Source: Mangrovibacter phragmitis (GTDB lineage Bacteria; Pseudomonadota; Gammaproteobacteria; Enterobacterales; Enterobacteriaceae). From it: 64,000 nt of DNA. A program made the position numbers and the translations under genes. The stretch lies in contig NZ_LYRP01000012.1 in the NCBI RefSeq assembly GCF_001655675.1, forward strand, positions 434,001-498,000. The letters are read 5' to 3'. The notes under the pieces were generated by a model, which was given only the letters and a program-made list of their open reading frames with translations, searched no databases and was not told where the DNA came from. This document shows, one piece after another, positions 28,831 through 38,340 of the stretch. Numbering within the stretch: position 1 is the first letter of the stretch; the number at the start of each line of letters is the position of its first letter.

Positions 28831-29088
28831 TTAACGCGGTTGTTGCTGGGTGCGTTGCTGCGCTCCGTTTAATTGCTGGCGCAGTTTTTGTTGCTGCTGT
28901 TGCTGCTGGGCTGTTGCAGCCTGGTTTAACTGGCTTTTCTGCAGCATCTGCTGGGTACGCATTTCTTGTTGTACCCGTTGCTGGCTGGGGTTCACATACC
29001 CCGGCTGGTTAGGGTTATTTGTGGTGTTCAGCGGAACTGCCATTGCAGTAACAGGCAACAACAGCGCCAGAATCAGATAGCGTTTCAT
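28831..29088 (-). CDS. yhhA: YhhA-like DUF2756 exported Gln-rich protein (short form)
   Basis: An 85-residue protein with a signal peptide (about 17 residues, ending TAMA) and a Gln-rich body (a run of seven Gln). The mature start NTTNNPNQPGYVNPSQQR matches K-12 YhhA, which is 146 residues; the C-terminal 60 or so residues of the K-12 form are absent here. Function is unknown. In K-12 ggt follows yhhA; here there is no ggt, and the next gene is yhhY. Confidence 0.85.
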   Translation of the reverse strand: MKRYLILALLLPVTAMAVPLNTTNNPNQPGYVNPSQQRVQQEMRTQQMLQKSQLNQAATAQQQQQQQKLRQQLNGAQQRTQQQPR

Positions 29089-29164
29089 GGTGATTTCTCC
29101 TGAAAACAGACTATAAGTTTATCCTTTTCCTGGCCCGGACGCTGGTTTTTCCGTGTTATCTGAA

Positions 29165-29662
29165 CTATGCCGGTTTATTGCGTGCCATGAATAATGCGTC
29201 AACATAAATGCCGTTACGCAACCCGAAGTTTTTCGCCCGGCCTTCCTGTTCAAACCCCACTCTTTGGTAGGCCCGAATAGCTGGCTGGTTATCGGCAAAT
29301 ACTGTCAATTCGATACGGGTGACACGCAGCCAGTTATCGCATAACCCTACGGCTTCCTGCATCAGTGCTCTGCCAATACCTTGCTGGCGAAAGCCGGGGT
29401 CAACGCACAGCCCTAATGTAGCGACATGGCTGCGCCGTGGGTTGGGGTTTACAGTGAGCCCCATATGCCCCACAACCTGGTTATCGACCAGGGCCACCAG
29501 GTGCCTTTGCCCCGGCTGAGGGTGGGTAATGCGCTCCAGCCAGTAAGCTGTGGAGGGGTGAGGAAGCTGAAGCAGGTTTTCATACACCTCTGGTTGGCGG
29601 TAAATGCCCAGTAATGCTGCTACGTCAGTGGGTTCAGCCTGGCGTATTTCTGGCCCGTTCAT
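29165..29662 (-). CDS. yhhY: YhhY (AaaT) GNAT N-acetyltransferase
   Basis: A 165-residue Gcn5-related acetyltransferase (K-12 YhhY: 162). K-12 YhhY acetylates some amino acids and derivatives. Conserved blocks are RRSHVATLGLCVDPGFRQQG with the acetyl-CoA loop QQGIGRALM, and NWLRVTRIELTVFADNQPAI. ATG 29662 is chosen over further upstream codons because AGAGGA stands at good spacing and the length then fits. It is divergent from ryhB, as in E. coli. Confidence 0.92.
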   Translation of the reverse strand: MNGPEIRQAEPTDVAALLGIYRQPEVYENLLQLPHPSTAYWLERITHPQPGQRHLVALVDNQVVGHMGLTVNPNPRRSHVATLGLCVDPGFRQQGIGRALMQEAVGLCDNWLRVTRIELTVFADNQPAIRAYQRVGFEQEGRAKNFGLRNGIYVDALFMARNKPA

Positions 29663-29747
29663 CTTGTTCCTCTCCATTGTTAGTTGATTTTCGTTAGCAT
29701 TATTGTGATTTCCTGTGAGGTCAACTGCCATTTTTTGCAAAAAAAAC

Positions 29748-29779
29748 TGGACAGATGCAAATGATAATGATTATTATTG
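29748..29779 (+). promoter_or_regulatory. ryhB promoter with Fur box
   Basis: A -35 element TGGACA (29748-29753) and a -10 element TATTAT (29772-29777) are 18 bp apart and place the start at 29784. The spacer and -10 are covered by the Fur-box sequence AAATGATAATGATTATTATT (about 29759-29778), made of GATAAT-type hexamers. Repression by Fe-Fur under iron-replete growth follows from this layout. Confidence 0.92.
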
Positions 29780-29783
29780 CGTT

Positions 29784-29876
29784 GCGTTCAGGGGACACCT
29801 CGATGAAACCTGAAGCACGACATTGCTCACATTGCTTCCAGTATTACTTTAGCCAGCCGGGTGCTGGCTTTTTTTT
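29784..29876 (+). ncRNA. ryhB: RyhB small regulatory RNA
   Basis: RyhB is an Hfq-dependent RNA that silences iron-using proteins during iron starvation by pairing with their mRNAs. The central target-pairing and Hfq part is nearly identical to E. coli RyhB (GCACGACATTGCTCACATTG, then CTTCCAGTATTACTT). The 3' terminator AGCCAGC-CGGGT-GCTGGCT (29851-29869) is followed by eight T. The 5' stem-loop differs from K-12. Transcription start at 29784 follows from the promoter. It lies next to yhhY as in K-12, but the K-12 neighbour yhhX is missing. The 200 bases after it, to yhhW, hold no gene. Confidence 0.95.
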
Positions 29877-30080
29877 ATCCTGTTTTCACCTTCCGACCGT
29901 TTTTCACTGCTTCAGCAAAATTGATGACACTCAGCGATCCTGACGCCATTTATAACGGCTATCATCATGCCTCAAAGGGATTGTATTATTCATTTTTTTT
30001 GAACAGAGGCGTCAATTTTCACCCTCTATCTTCCCCGGCGGTTGCCCCCTAAACTGAATGCAACTGATGAGGAGGGCAAC

Positions 30081-30776
30081 ATGATCTATTTACGTAAAGC
30101 ACAGGACCGTGGGCATGCAAACCATGGTTGGCTGGATTCCTGGCACACATTTTCGTTCGCAAATTACTACGATCCTGATTTTATGGGGTTCTCTGCTTTG
30201 CGGGTGATTAACGAAGACGTTATCGATGAAGGCCAGGGCTTTGGTACCCATCCCCACAAAGATATGGAAATTCTGACCTATGTCCTGGAAGGTGCAGTTG
30301 AACACCAGGACAGTATGGGCAACAAAGAACAAGTACCGGCAGGTGAGTTCCAGATTATGAGTGCGGGTACCGGTATTCGCCATTCTGAATACAACCCGAG
30401 TGCGACTGAAGCGCTGCGTTTGTACCAGATTTGGATTATTCCGGAAGTAACGGGAATTACTCCACGTTACGAGCAGCGCCGCTTTGATGCCGCTCAGGGC
30501 CGCCAGTTGGTGTTATCGCCGGATGCCCGTGACGGGTCGTTGAAAGTGTACCAGGATATGGAACTATGGCGCTGGGCGCTGGTGAAAGATGAGCAATCCG
30601 TGTTTCAGATTGCCGCTGACCGCCGTATCTGGATTCAGGTTGTAAAAGGTGAAGTCTCTATTAATGGCACTAAAGCGGTAACCAGTGACGGGCTGGCAAT
30701 TTGGGATGAACAGGCACTTTCTGTTCATGCCAGCGAAGGCAGTGAAATTCTGTTGTTTGATTTGCCGCCAGTCTGA
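30081..30776 (+). CDS. yhhW: YhhW, pirin-family protein (quercetinase)
   Basis: A 231-residue bicupin, equal in length to K-12 YhhW, which has quercetin 2,3-dioxygenase activity in vitro. The metal ligands lie in FGTHPHKDMEILTYVLEG and SAGTGIRHSEYN. ATG 30081 has GGAGGG seven bases upstream; the longer open frame has no homology. A terminator follows before gntR. Confidence 0.96.
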   Translation: MIYLRKAQDRGHANHGWLDSWHTFSFANYYDPDFMGFSALRVINEDVIDEGQGFGTHPHKDMEILTYVLEGAVEHQDSMGNKEQVPAGEFQIMSAGTGIRHSEYNPSATEALRLYQIWIIPEVTGITPRYEQRRFDAAQGRQLVLSPDARDGSLKVYQDMELWRWALVKDEQSVFQIAADRRIWIQVVKGEVSINGTKAVTSDGLAIWDEQALSVHASEGSEILLFDLPPV

Positions 30777-30794
30777 ATCTGATTCGTGTTTTTT

Positions 30795-30827
30795 GGCCCG
30801 CCCTGTTTACGCAAGGCGGGCCTTTTT
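30795..30827 (+). terminator. Terminator after yhhW
   Basis: GGCCCGCC (30795-30802) pairs with GGCGGGCC (30815-30822), followed by TTTTTC. It isolates yhhW from gntR. Confidence 0.9.
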
Positions 30828-30870
30828 CATGGTAAACTTTACTGTCAATAACAAATTGTGTGCACAGGAC

Positions 30871-31866
30871 ATGAAAAAGAAAAGACCGGTACTACAGGAT
30901 GTGGCAGATAAAGTCGGCGTGACCAAAATGACGGTCAGCCGTTTTTTACGCAACCCGGAACAGGTTTCTGCAGCGTTACGCGTCAAAATTGCCGCAGCGC
31001 TGGATGAACTGGGGTATATACCCAACCGGGCACCGGATATCCTTTCGAATTCAACCAGCCGTGCCATTGGTGTGATGCTGCCTTCATTAACCAACCAGGT
31101 GTTTGCGGAAGTCTTACGCGGTATCGAAAGTGTGATTGATGCCCATGGCTACCAAACGATGCTGGCACACTATGGGTATAAAGCCGAACTGGAAGAGGAA
31201 CGCCTGGAATCCATGCTGTCGTGGAATATTGACGGCCTGATTCTGACTGAGCGCACACACACTCCACGTACACTGAAAATGATTGAAGTGGCTGGCATTC
31301 CTGTGGTGGAAATGATGGACAGCATCAGTCCTTGTCTCGATATCGCAGTAGGGTTTGATAACTTTGAAGCAGCGCGCCAGATGACGGCGGCGATTATTCA
31401 GCGCGGTCATCAACATGTGGCTTACCTCGGGGCAAGGCTTGATGAACGTACTTTAATGAAGCAGCGTGGTTATGAGCAGGCCATGCAGGATGCCGGCCTG
31501 GTGCCTTACTGCGTCATGGTTGAGCAATCTTCTTCGTATTCCACCGGGAGTGAGTTATTGCGCCAGGCGCGGCGCGAATACCCGAAGCTGGACAGTATTT
31601 TTTGTACTAACGATGACCTGGCAGTAGGGGCGGCATTTGAATGCCAGCGCCTTGGCCTGCGTATTCCTGAAGATATGGCTATTGCTGGTTTTCACGGTCA
31701 TGATATTGGCCAGGTGATGGAACCACGTCTGGCCAGTGTGCTAACTCCGCGTGAACGCATGGGACGGATTGGTGCCGAGCGCCTGTTAGCTCGAATTCGT
31801 GGCGAAATAGTGTCGCCAAGGATGCTGGATCTGGGCTTTACCTTATCTCCTGGTGGATCAATCTGA
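30871..31866 (+). CDS. gntR: GntR, LacI-family repressor of gluconate genes
   Basis: GntR represses the GntI gluconate genes and is released by gluconate. It has 331 residues, equal to K-12, with an N-terminal LacI-type helix-turn-helix (LQDVADKVGVTKMTVSRFLR, residues 7-26), hinge (ILSNSTSRAIGVMLP) and a periplasmic-binding-protein-like sensor domain. ATG 30871 is set by homology; the frame is open further upstream through yhhW but without similarity. Two GntR operators lie in front of the next gene, gntK. Confidence 0.97.
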   Translation: MKKKRPVLQDVADKVGVTKMTVSRFLRNPEQVSAALRVKIAAALDELGYIPNRAPDILSNSTSRAIGVMLPSLTNQVFAEVLRGIESVIDAHGYQTMLAHYGYKAELEEERLESMLSWNIDGLILTERTHTPRTLKMIEVAGIPVVEMMDSISPCLDIAVGFDNFEAARQMTAAIIQRGHQHVAYLGARLDERTLMKQRGYEQAMQDAGLVPYCVMVEQSSSYSTGSELLRQARREYPKLDSIFCTNDDLAVGAAFECQRLGLRIPEDMAIAGFHGHDIGQVMEPRLASVLTPRERMGRIGAERLLARIRGEIVSPRMLDLGFTLSPGGSI

Positions 31867-31877
31867 AAAAATCAATA

Positions 31878-31977
31878 TTTGATGTAGCTCACACTTATTA
31901 GCTTTCACTGATTGTGGTTATTGCTTATTGAGCAGCCAGAGCTGAAAATGTTACCGATAACAGTTACCCGTAACATT
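31878..31977 (+). promoter_or_regulatory. gntKU control region: CRP site and two abutting GntR operators
   Basis: TTTGATGTAGCTCACA (31878-31893) matches the CRP consensus TGTGA-N6-TCACA at nine of ten positions. Two GntR operators follow back to back: TGTTA-CCGA-TAACA (31949-31962) and GTTAC-CC-GTAAC (31963-31974). This fits gluconate-inducible, catabolite-sensitive control of gntKU as known in E. coli. Confidence 0.8.
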
Positions 31978-32004
31978 TTAGTCTGTGCCAGTCGGAGTTA
32001 CGCT

Positions 32005-32538
32005 ATGAGCACTATTGATCCTGAAAACCGTGTCTATGTCCTGATGGGCGTTTCTGGCAGTGGTAAATCCGCCGTTGCCAGTGAAGTTGCCCATAAATTG
32101 CAGGCTGCCTTTCTTGATGGCGACTTTCTGCATCCACGCCGCAATATCCTGAAAATGGCCTCTGGCGAGCCATTGAATGACGATGACCGTACCCCATGGT
32201 TGCAAGCGCTTAATGACGCAGCTTTCGCAATGCAGCGAACCAATGCTGTTTCACTGATTGTTTGTTCTGCTCTGAAAAAACGCTACCGCGATATTTTGCG
32301 CGAAGGTAACCCAAACCTGGCGTTTATTTACCTCAAAGGGGATTACCAACTGATCGAAAGTCGTTTAAAAGCGCGCAAAGGTCATTTCTTCAAACCCCAA
32401 ATGCTGGTGACTCAATTCGAAGCTCTGGAAGAGCCTCATGCCGAAGAACGCGATGTGCTGGTGGTTGATATCGATCAGCCACTGGATGGAGTAGTAGCCA
32501 GCACAATTGCACAAATCAATAAAGGCAGTGCCAAGTGA
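32005..32538 (+). CDS. gntK: GntK, thermoresistant gluconokinase
   Basis: GntK phosphorylates D-gluconate with ATP to 6-phosphogluconate, feeding the Entner-Doudoroff and pentose phosphate routes. The 177-residue protein (K-12: 175) has the P-loop GVSGSGKSAV, the substrate segment DGDFLHPRRN and ICSALK. ATG 32005 is chosen by homology and the GGAG ribosome site; the open frame starts earlier but would cross the operators. It overlaps gntU by four bases (GTGA). Confidence 0.96.
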   Translation: MSTIDPENRVYVLMGVSGSGKSAVASEVAHKLQAAFLDGDFLHPRRNILKMASGEPLNDDDRTPWLQALNDAAFAMQRTNAVSLIVCSALKKRYRDILREGNPNLAFIYLKGDYQLIESRLKARKGHFFKPQMLVTQFEALEEPHAEERDVLVVDIDQPLDGVVASTIAQINKGSAK

Positions 32539-33875
32539 GTACATTAACACTCGTTTTAACCGCGGTGGGCGCGGTTCTTTTGCTTTTGTTCCTGGTTATG
32601 AAAGCGCGTATGCACGCGTTTTTGGCATTGATGGTTGTGTCTGTGGGCGCTGGCCTGTGTTCGGGTATGCCGCTGGATAAAATTGCGGCTACCATGGAGA
32701 AAGGGATGGGCGGTACCCTCGGGTTCCTGGCGGTTGTCGTTGCGCTGGGGGCGATGTTTGGGAAAATTTTGTTTGAAACCGGTGCGGTTGACCAGATTGC
32801 CGTCAAGATGTTGAAGTCGTTTGGTCATAACCGTGCGCATTTTGCTATCGGCCTGGCGGGCCTGGTTTGTGCGTTACCCCTCTTTTTTGAAGTCGCTATT
32901 GTTTTGTTAATCAGTGTGGCGTTTTCTATGGCACGCCATACTGGCACTAACCTGGTTAAGCTGGTTATTCCGCTGTTCGCTGGTGTGGCTGCCGCTGCGG
33001 CATTTCTGGTGCCGGGGCCTGCGCCTATGCTGCTGGCGTCCCAGATGCATGCTGATTTTGGCTGGATGATCCTGATTGGCTTGTGTGCGGCTGTTCCGGG
33101 GATGCTGATCGCCGGGCCACTTTGGGGTAACTTCATCAGCCGTTATGTTGAGTTGAAAGTGCCCGATGATGTCTCTGAGCCACACCTGGGGGAAGGTAAA
33201 CTGCCCTCCTTTGGTTTCAGTCTGGCTTTGATTCTGTTACCGCTGGTGCTGGTAGGCCTGAAAACCATTGCCGCACATTTTGTGGCGCAGGGGTCAACTG
33301 CCTATGAGTGGTTCGAATTTATTGGCCATCCGTTCACCGCGATTCTGGTTGCGTGCCTGGTTGCCATTTATGGCCTGGCTGTACGCCAGGGGATGCCGAA
33401 AGAGAAGGTTATGGATATCTGTGGCCAGGCCCTGCAGCCTGCCGGGATTATCCTGCTGGTTATTGGTGCCGGTGGTGTCTTTAAACAGGTACTGGTGGAT
33501 TCAGGCGTTGGCCCGGCTCTGGGTGAAGCGCTGACCGGGATGGGGCTGCCCATTGCGGTAACCTGTTTTATTCTGGCAGCAGCAGTGCGTATTATCCAGG
33601 GCTCCGCGACAGTTGCCTGCCTGACAACAGTCGGCCTGGTAATGCCGGTTATCGGTCAGTTGAATTTTTCTGGAGCACAACTGGCCGCCCTGTCGATTTG
33701 TATTGCGGGTGGATCTATTGTGGTCAGTCATGTAAACGACGCAGGCTTCTGGTTATTTGGCCGGTTTACCGGTGCATCTGAAGCGCAAACCCTGAAAACC
33801 TGGACCATGATGGAAACCATTCTGGGAACCACTGGCGCGATTGTTGGTGCCATTGCTTTTACTTTGCTGTCGTAA
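32535..33875 (+). CDS. gntU: GntU, low-affinity gluconate transporter
   Basis: GntU is a gluconate:H+ symporter of the GntP family in the inner membrane. It has 446 residues, as in K-12, with about twelve hydrophobic segments and family blocks LPLFFEVAIVLLISVAFSMA and VPGPAPML. The start is a GTG overlapping the gntK stop, so translation is coupled to gntK. Confidence 0.97.
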   Translation: MSTLTLVLTAVGAVLLLLFLVMKARMHAFLALMVVSVGAGLCSGMPLDKIAATMEKGMGGTLGFLAVVVALGAMFGKILFETGAVDQIAVKMLKSFGHNRAHFAIGLAGLVCALPLFFEVAIVLLISVAFSMARHTGTNLVKLVIPLFAGVAAAAAFLVPGPAPMLLASQMHADFGWMILIGLCAAVPGMLIAGPLWGNFISRYVELKVPDDVSEPHLGEGKLPSFGFSLALILLPLVLVGLKTIAAHFVAQGSTAYEWFEFIGHPFTAILVACLVAIYGLAVRQGMPKEKVMDICGQALQPAGIILLVIGAGGVFKQVLVDSGVGPALGEALTGMGLPIAVTCFILAAAVRIIQGSATVACLTTVGLVMPVIGQLNFSGAQLAALSICIAGGSIVVSHVNDAGFWLFGRFTGASEAQTLKTWTMMETILGTTGAIVGAIAFTLLS

Positions 33876-33923
33876 CGTGGTGCGCGGTATGGTTGTCAGC
33901 CAGCATTGACTGGTTTATTTGAA

Positions 33924-33952
33924 AAAAAGGGCCTTCTTTGAAGGCCCTTTTT
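33924..33952. terminator. Bidirectional terminator between gntU and yhgN
   Basis: AAAAAGGGCCTTC and GAAGGCCCTTTTT form a long perfect stem with T-tracts on either strand, between the convergent gntU and yhgN genes. Confidence 0.9.
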
Positions 33953-33981
33953 CATAGAGATAATGACATCAACTACCTGTA

Positions 33982-34590
33982 TTACCCATGCACCGGTATA
34001 CCCTGCATCCAGGTGCGAATACCGTCCAGAAACATCTGAGTGGCGATCATCACCAAAATAAGCCCCATTAACCTTTCCAGCGCATTAACGCCTTTTTCAC
34101 CCAACAGCCGTAAAAAGAGTGAAGACTGCAGCAAAATGATGAAGGTTCCTCCCCATGCAACCAACAGGGCGATAACTAAATGCCCCATTTGGTTGGGATA
34201 CTGGTGAGAAAGCAGCATCAGTGTTGCCAGTAGCGATGGTCCGGCAACCAGCGGAATCGCCAGTGGTACAATAAAGGGTTCTTCACCAACTGGCAGGCCA
34301 CTGGAGCTTCCAGCGGGGGCTGGGAAAATCATTCGAATGGCTATCAGGAATAAAATGATGCCACCAGAAATAGAAACAGTTTCAGCGTGTAAATTAAGTA
34401 AGGACAGAATTTTCTCACCTGCAAATAAGAAAATTAGCATAAACAGCAGCGCAATTAATAGTTCCCTTATCATTATCCTGCGACGCCGTTTTGGCTCAGT
34501 ATGTTTTAGTACGGACATGAAAATGGGTAAATTTCCGAGAGGATCCATAATCAGGATCAACAAAACTGCTGCGGAAATGATTTCATTCAT
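33982..34590 (-). CDS. yhgN: YhgN, MarC-family inner-membrane protein
   Basis: A 202-residue protein with six membrane segments (K-12 YhgN: 197; the extra residues are at the C-terminus). MarC-family features are IMDPLGNLPIFMSVLKHT near the start and GGIILFLIAIRM. The biochemical role is not established; it was once named as an antibiotic transporter without firm support. It is divergent from asd. Confidence 0.95.
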   Translation of the reverse strand: MNEIISAAVLLILIMDPLGNLPIFMSVLKHTEPKRRRRIMIRELLIALLFMLIFLFAGEKILSLLNLHAETVSISGGIILFLIAIRMIFPAPAGSSSGLPVGEEPFIVPLAIPLVAGPSLLATLMLLSHQYPNQMGHLVIALLVAWGGTFIILLQSSLFLRLLGEKGVNALERLMGLILVMIATQMFLDGIRTWMQGIPVHG

Positions 34591-34769
34591 AAATAAATTT
34601 CCATAATAATGAATTCGGAATTTCTGCTAAATAAGTCGTACTTCTGATGAGATTGTCATCATTGATTAATTTCACTTGCGACTTTAGCTGCTTTTTGTAA
34701 GGTGAAAGGATAAACCGGTTCCCTCACGGGTACACAAAAACGCACACATCTTCGCAGGAAAGATAAGTT

Positions 34770-35876
34770 ATGAAAAATGTTGGTTTTATCGGATGGCGTG
34801 GCATGGTTGGTTCCGTGCTCATGCAGCGCATGGTTGAAGAGCGCGATTTTGACGCCATTAACCCCATCTTCTTCTCTACCTCTCAAACCGGGCAGGCTGC
34901 ACCTGCGTTCGCCGGGAAACCTGCTGGCACTTTGCAGGATGCCTGGAACCTGGACGCACTGAAGGCTCTGGATATTATCGTGACCTGCCAGGGCGGCGAT
35001 TATACCAATGAAATCTATCCAAAGCTGCGGGAAAGCGGCTGGAAAGGCTACTGGATAGATGCCGCGTCTTCCCTGCGAATGAAAGACGATGCCATTATCA
35101 TTCTGGACCCGGTAAACCAGAAAGTTATTGATGATGGCCTGAATAAAGGCATTAACACATTTGTTGGCGGTAACTGTACTGTCAGCCTGATGCTGATGTC
35201 CCTGGGTGGTTTGTTTGCCAATGACCTGGTTGAGTGGGCATCTGTTGCTACTTACCAGGCTGCTTCCGGTGGTGGCGCCCGTCATATGCGCGAACTGCTG
35301 GTACAAATGGGGCAGTTGCATCATGAAGTGGCGGCAGAACTGGCGGACCCGGCATCAGCTATTCTGGATATCGAGCGCAAAGTAACCGCGCTGACACGCA
35401 GTGGTGCATTACCGGTCGATAATTTTGGTGTGCCGCTGGCTGGTAGCCTGATCCCCTGGATTGATAAACAACTCGATAACGGTCAGAGCCGTGAAGAGTG
35501 GAAAGGCCAGGCGGAAACTAACAAAATTCTCGGAACCACATCAACGATTCCTGTTGATGGCTTGTGTGTGCGTATTGGCGCATTACGTTGTCATAGCCAG
35601 GCTTTCACGCTGAAACTGAAAAAAGACGTTTCAATTGCGACTATCGAGTCGATGCTGGCGGCACACAACGACTGGGTGAAAGTGGTACCGAATGATCGTG
35701 AAATCAGTATGCGTGATCTGACGCCTGCTGCGGTAACCGGTACATTGTCTACGCCGGTTGGACGCCTGCGTAAACTCAACATGGGCCCGGAATACCTTTC
35801 TGCTTTCACTGTAGGCGACCAGTTGCTGTGGGGCGCAGCGGAACCGCTGCGTCGTATGCTGCGCCAACTGGCCTGA
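34770..35876 (+). CDS. asd: Asd, aspartate-semialdehyde dehydrogenase
   Basis: Asd reduces aspartyl-4-phosphate to aspartate-4-semialdehyde with NADPH, the branch point to diaminopimelate, lysine, threonine and methionine. It has 368 residues (K-12: 367), the NADP loop [14 protein letters not shown], the catalytic Cys136 in [10 protein letters not shown], and the substrate-binding region [14 protein letters not shown]. It is monocistronic with its own terminator. Confidence 0.97.
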   Translation: MKNVGFIGWRGMVGSVLMQRMVEERDFDAINPIFFSTSQTGQAAPAFAGKPAGTLQDAWNLDALKALDIIVTCQGGDYTNEIYPKLRESGWKGYWIDAASSLRMKDDAIIILDPVNQKVIDDGLNKGINTFVGGNCTVSLMLMSLGGLFANDLVEWASVATYQAASGGGARHMRELLVQMGQLHHEVAAELADPASAILDIERKVTALTRSGALPVDNFGVPLAGSLIPWIDKQLDNGQSREEWKGQAETNKILGTTSTIPVDGLCVRIGALRCHSQAFTLKLKKDVSIATIESMLAAHNDWVKVVPNDREISMRDLTPAAVTGTLSTPVGRLRKLNMGPEYLSAFTVGDQLLWGAAEPLRRMLRQLA

Positions 35877-35895
35877 TTAGCATTTTATGCTTCGT

Positions 35896-35918
35896 GGGAG
35901 GGGATTCCCTCCCGTTTT
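35896..35918 (+). terminator. Terminator after asd
   Basis: GGGAGGG (35896-35902) pairs with CCCTCCC (35907-35913) over GATT, followed by GTTTTC. Confidence 0.85.
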
Positions 35919-36138
35919 CTTGCGCACTACATGGAGTAAACGCGATGTTCATTTTTTTCTCGGGAGTCAGCTAAACCATTGACTATGCTTAAAGAGAGCG
36001 TGCTTGCCACGTTTCTGCTTTTTGTGTGACAGAGTGGCAGGGAGAATGACTGCACTGTCAGGTTGATAAAATAAGTGGGCATGCCTGCGCACATGCGTAA
36101 ATCGGACAGGTATGACACATAAAAACAGGATGCTTACC

Positions 36139-38340
36139 ATGTCTGTGTGTATTGATAAGGACGTGATAACTGCGCTTTTTGCTGGCCAGAATTCGGATCC
36201 GTTTTCCGTGCTGGGTATGCATAAGACCGATGCCGGGCTGGAAGTTCGCGCATTGTTACCTGACGCCACGGAAGTGTGGGTGATTGAACCGAAAACTGGC
36301 CGGAAAGTTGGCCAGCTTACATGTCTTGATTCTCGTGGCTTTTTCGCCGCGGTGTTGCCTCGCAGAAAAAATCCTTTCCGTTACCAACTGGCTGTGTCCT
36401 GGCATGGGCAACAGAACCTGATAGATGACCCCTATCGTTTTGGCCCTTTATTGCCGGAAATGGACGGTTGGTTATTGTCGGAAGGTACTCATATGCGCCC
36501 TTATGAAGTGATGGGCGCGCATGCTGCAACCATGGATGGTGTGACGGGTACCCGGTTTACTGTCTGGGCACCAAATGCCCGCCGGGTTTCGGTGGTTGGG
36601 GAGTTCAACTTCTGGGATGGGCGACGCCACCCTATGCGCTTACGTCGTGAGTCGGGGATTTGGGAAATCTTTATTCCAGGAGCTCACAATGGGCAGCTCT
36701 ACAAATTCGAGTTGCTGGACTGCCAGGGTAATTTACGCATTAAATCAGACCCGTATGCGTTTGAGGCGCAAATGCGACCGGATACGGCATCGATGATCTG
36801 CGGGTTGCCACCAAAACAGGTGATGAGTGAATCACGCCAGCGTGCGAACGATTTCGACGCGCCTGTTTCGATTTATGAAGTACACCTCGGCTCCTGGCGT
36901 CGCCATACTGATAATAACTTCTGGTTAAGTTATCGGGAGCTTGCTGAACAGCTTGTGCCCTATGTGAAAAGTATGGGGTTTACCCATATCGAACTGTTAC
37001 CCATCAATGAGCACCCTTTTGATGGTAGTTGGGGTTACCAGCCCCAGGGGTTATATGCGCCAACACGGCGCTTTGGGACGCGTGATGATTTTCGCTACTT
37101 TGTTGACGCGGCCCATGCTGCCGGGCTGAACGTAATTCTTGACTGGGTGCCGGGGCATTTCCCGGTGGACGATGCTGGTTTGGCGCGTTTTGACGGTACT
37201 GCGTTATATGAACACCAGGATCCTCGCGAAGGTTACCACCAGGACTGGAATACCCTGATTTATAACTTTGGCCGCCGTGAAGTGCAGAACTTCCTGGTGG
37301 GTAATGCTCTGTACTGGATGGAGCGCTTTGGTATTGATGGCTTACGAGTGGATGCTGTGGCCTCAATGGTGTATCGCGATTACAGCCGTGCTCAAGGTGA
37401 GTGGATCCCCAACGAGTTTGGCGGGCGTGAAAACCTCGAGGCCATTTCGTTCTTACGCCAGACCAACCAGATAATTGGTAAGGAAGTGCCTGGTGCCGTC
37501 ACGATGGCAGAAGAATCAACGGATTTTCCCGGCGTTTCCCGGCCCGATGGCCTCGCATTCTGGTTTAAATGGAACATGGGCTGGATGCACGACACGCTGA
37601 ATTACATGAAACTGGATCCTGTTCACCGGCAGTATCACCACGACCAGATGACGTTCGGCATGCTGTATAACTACAGCGAAAACTTTGTACTCCCCCTGTC
37701 CCATGATGAAGTGGTTCACGGGAAACGGTCTATTCTTGATCGTATGCCCGGAGACGCCTGGCAAAAGTTTGCCAACTTACGCGCTTATTACGCCTGGATG
37801 TGGGCCTTCCCAGGTAAGAAATTGTTATTCATGGGAAATGAGTTCGCTCAGGGGCGTGAGTGGAACCATGACACCAGCCTGGACTGGCACTTACTGGAAG
37901 GTAAAGATAACTGGCATCACGGCGTACAGCGCCTGGTGCGCGACCTGAACCACACCTATCGCCACCATAAAGCATTACATCAACTAGACTTTGACTCTTA
38001 TGGGTTTGAATGGCTGGTTGTCGACGATAAGGCCAACTCAGTATTCGCGTTTATCCGGCGTGACAAGCAAGGCAATGAAATTATCGTGGTGAGCAATTTC
38101 ACTCCGGTTCCGCGCGAGCACTACCGGGTAGGGGTTAACCAGCCAGGACGCTGGCAAGAGGCCGTTAATACCGATTCTCAGTACTACCATGGCAGTAATA
38201 TGGGCAATGGCGGCACTATCCAAAGTGATGCTATCCGAAGTCATGGGCGTGAACACTCATTGTGTTTAACCGTGCCGCCGTTGGCGACAATTTGGCTGGT
38301 ACGTGAGGGAGATATCGATGACGCAACTACAGGCGGGTAA
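36139..38340 (+). CDS. glgB: GlgB, 1,4-alpha-glucan branching enzyme
   Basis: GlgB transfers glucan chains to make alpha-1,6 branches in glycogen. It has 733 residues (K-12: 728). Two N-terminal CBM48/beta-sandwich modules are followed by a GH13 catalytic barrel with the nucleophile Asp in [10 protein letters not shown] (about 405), the acid Glu in [10 protein letters not shown] (about 458) and [12 protein letters not shown]. The segment after SRPDG is three residues shorter than in K-12, and the C-terminus is longer by a few residues and runs into glgX. ATG 36139 has CAGGA at nine bases; the open frame upstream lacks homology. Confidence 0.96.
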   Translation: MSVCIDKDVITALFAGQNSDPFSVLGMHKTDAGLEVRALLPDATEVWVIEPKTGRKVGQLTCLDSRGFFAAVLPRRKNPFRYQLAVSWHGQQNLIDDPYRFGPLLPEMDGWLLSEGTHMRPYEVMGAHAATMDGVTGTRFTVWAPNARRVSVVGEFNFWDGRRHPMRLRRESGIWEIFIPGAHNGQLYKFELLDCQGNLRIKSDPYAFEAQMRPDTASMICGLPPKQVMSESRQRANDFDAPVSIYEVHLGSWRRHTDNNFWLSYRELAEQLVPYVKSMGFTHIELLPINEHPFDGSWGYQPQGLYAPTRRFGTRDDFRYFVDAAHAAGLNVILDWVPGHFPVDDAGLARFDGTALYEHQDPREGYHQDWNTLIYNFGRREVQNFLVGNALYWMERFGIDGLRVDAVASMVYRDYSRAQGEWIPNEFGGRENLEAISFLRQTNQIIGKEVPGAVTMAEESTDFPGVSRPDGLAFWFKWNMGWMHDTLNYMKLDPVHRQYHHDQMTFGMLYNYSENFVLPLSHDEVVHGKRSILDRMPGDAWQKFANLRAYYAWMWAFPGKKLLFMGNEFAQGREWNHDTSLDWHLLEGKDNWHHGVQRLVRDLNHTYRHHKALHQLDFDSYGFEWLVVDDKANSVFAFIRRDKQGNEIIVVSNFTPVPREHYRVGVNQPGRWQEAVNTDSQYYHGSNMGNGGTIQSDAIRSHGREHSLCLTVPPLATIWLVREGDIDDATTGG

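Noticed and set aside
29755-29943. 62-codon frame covering the ryhB region
   Set aside because: It crosses the RyhB promoter, sRNA and terminator; the RNA gene explains the sequence conservation.
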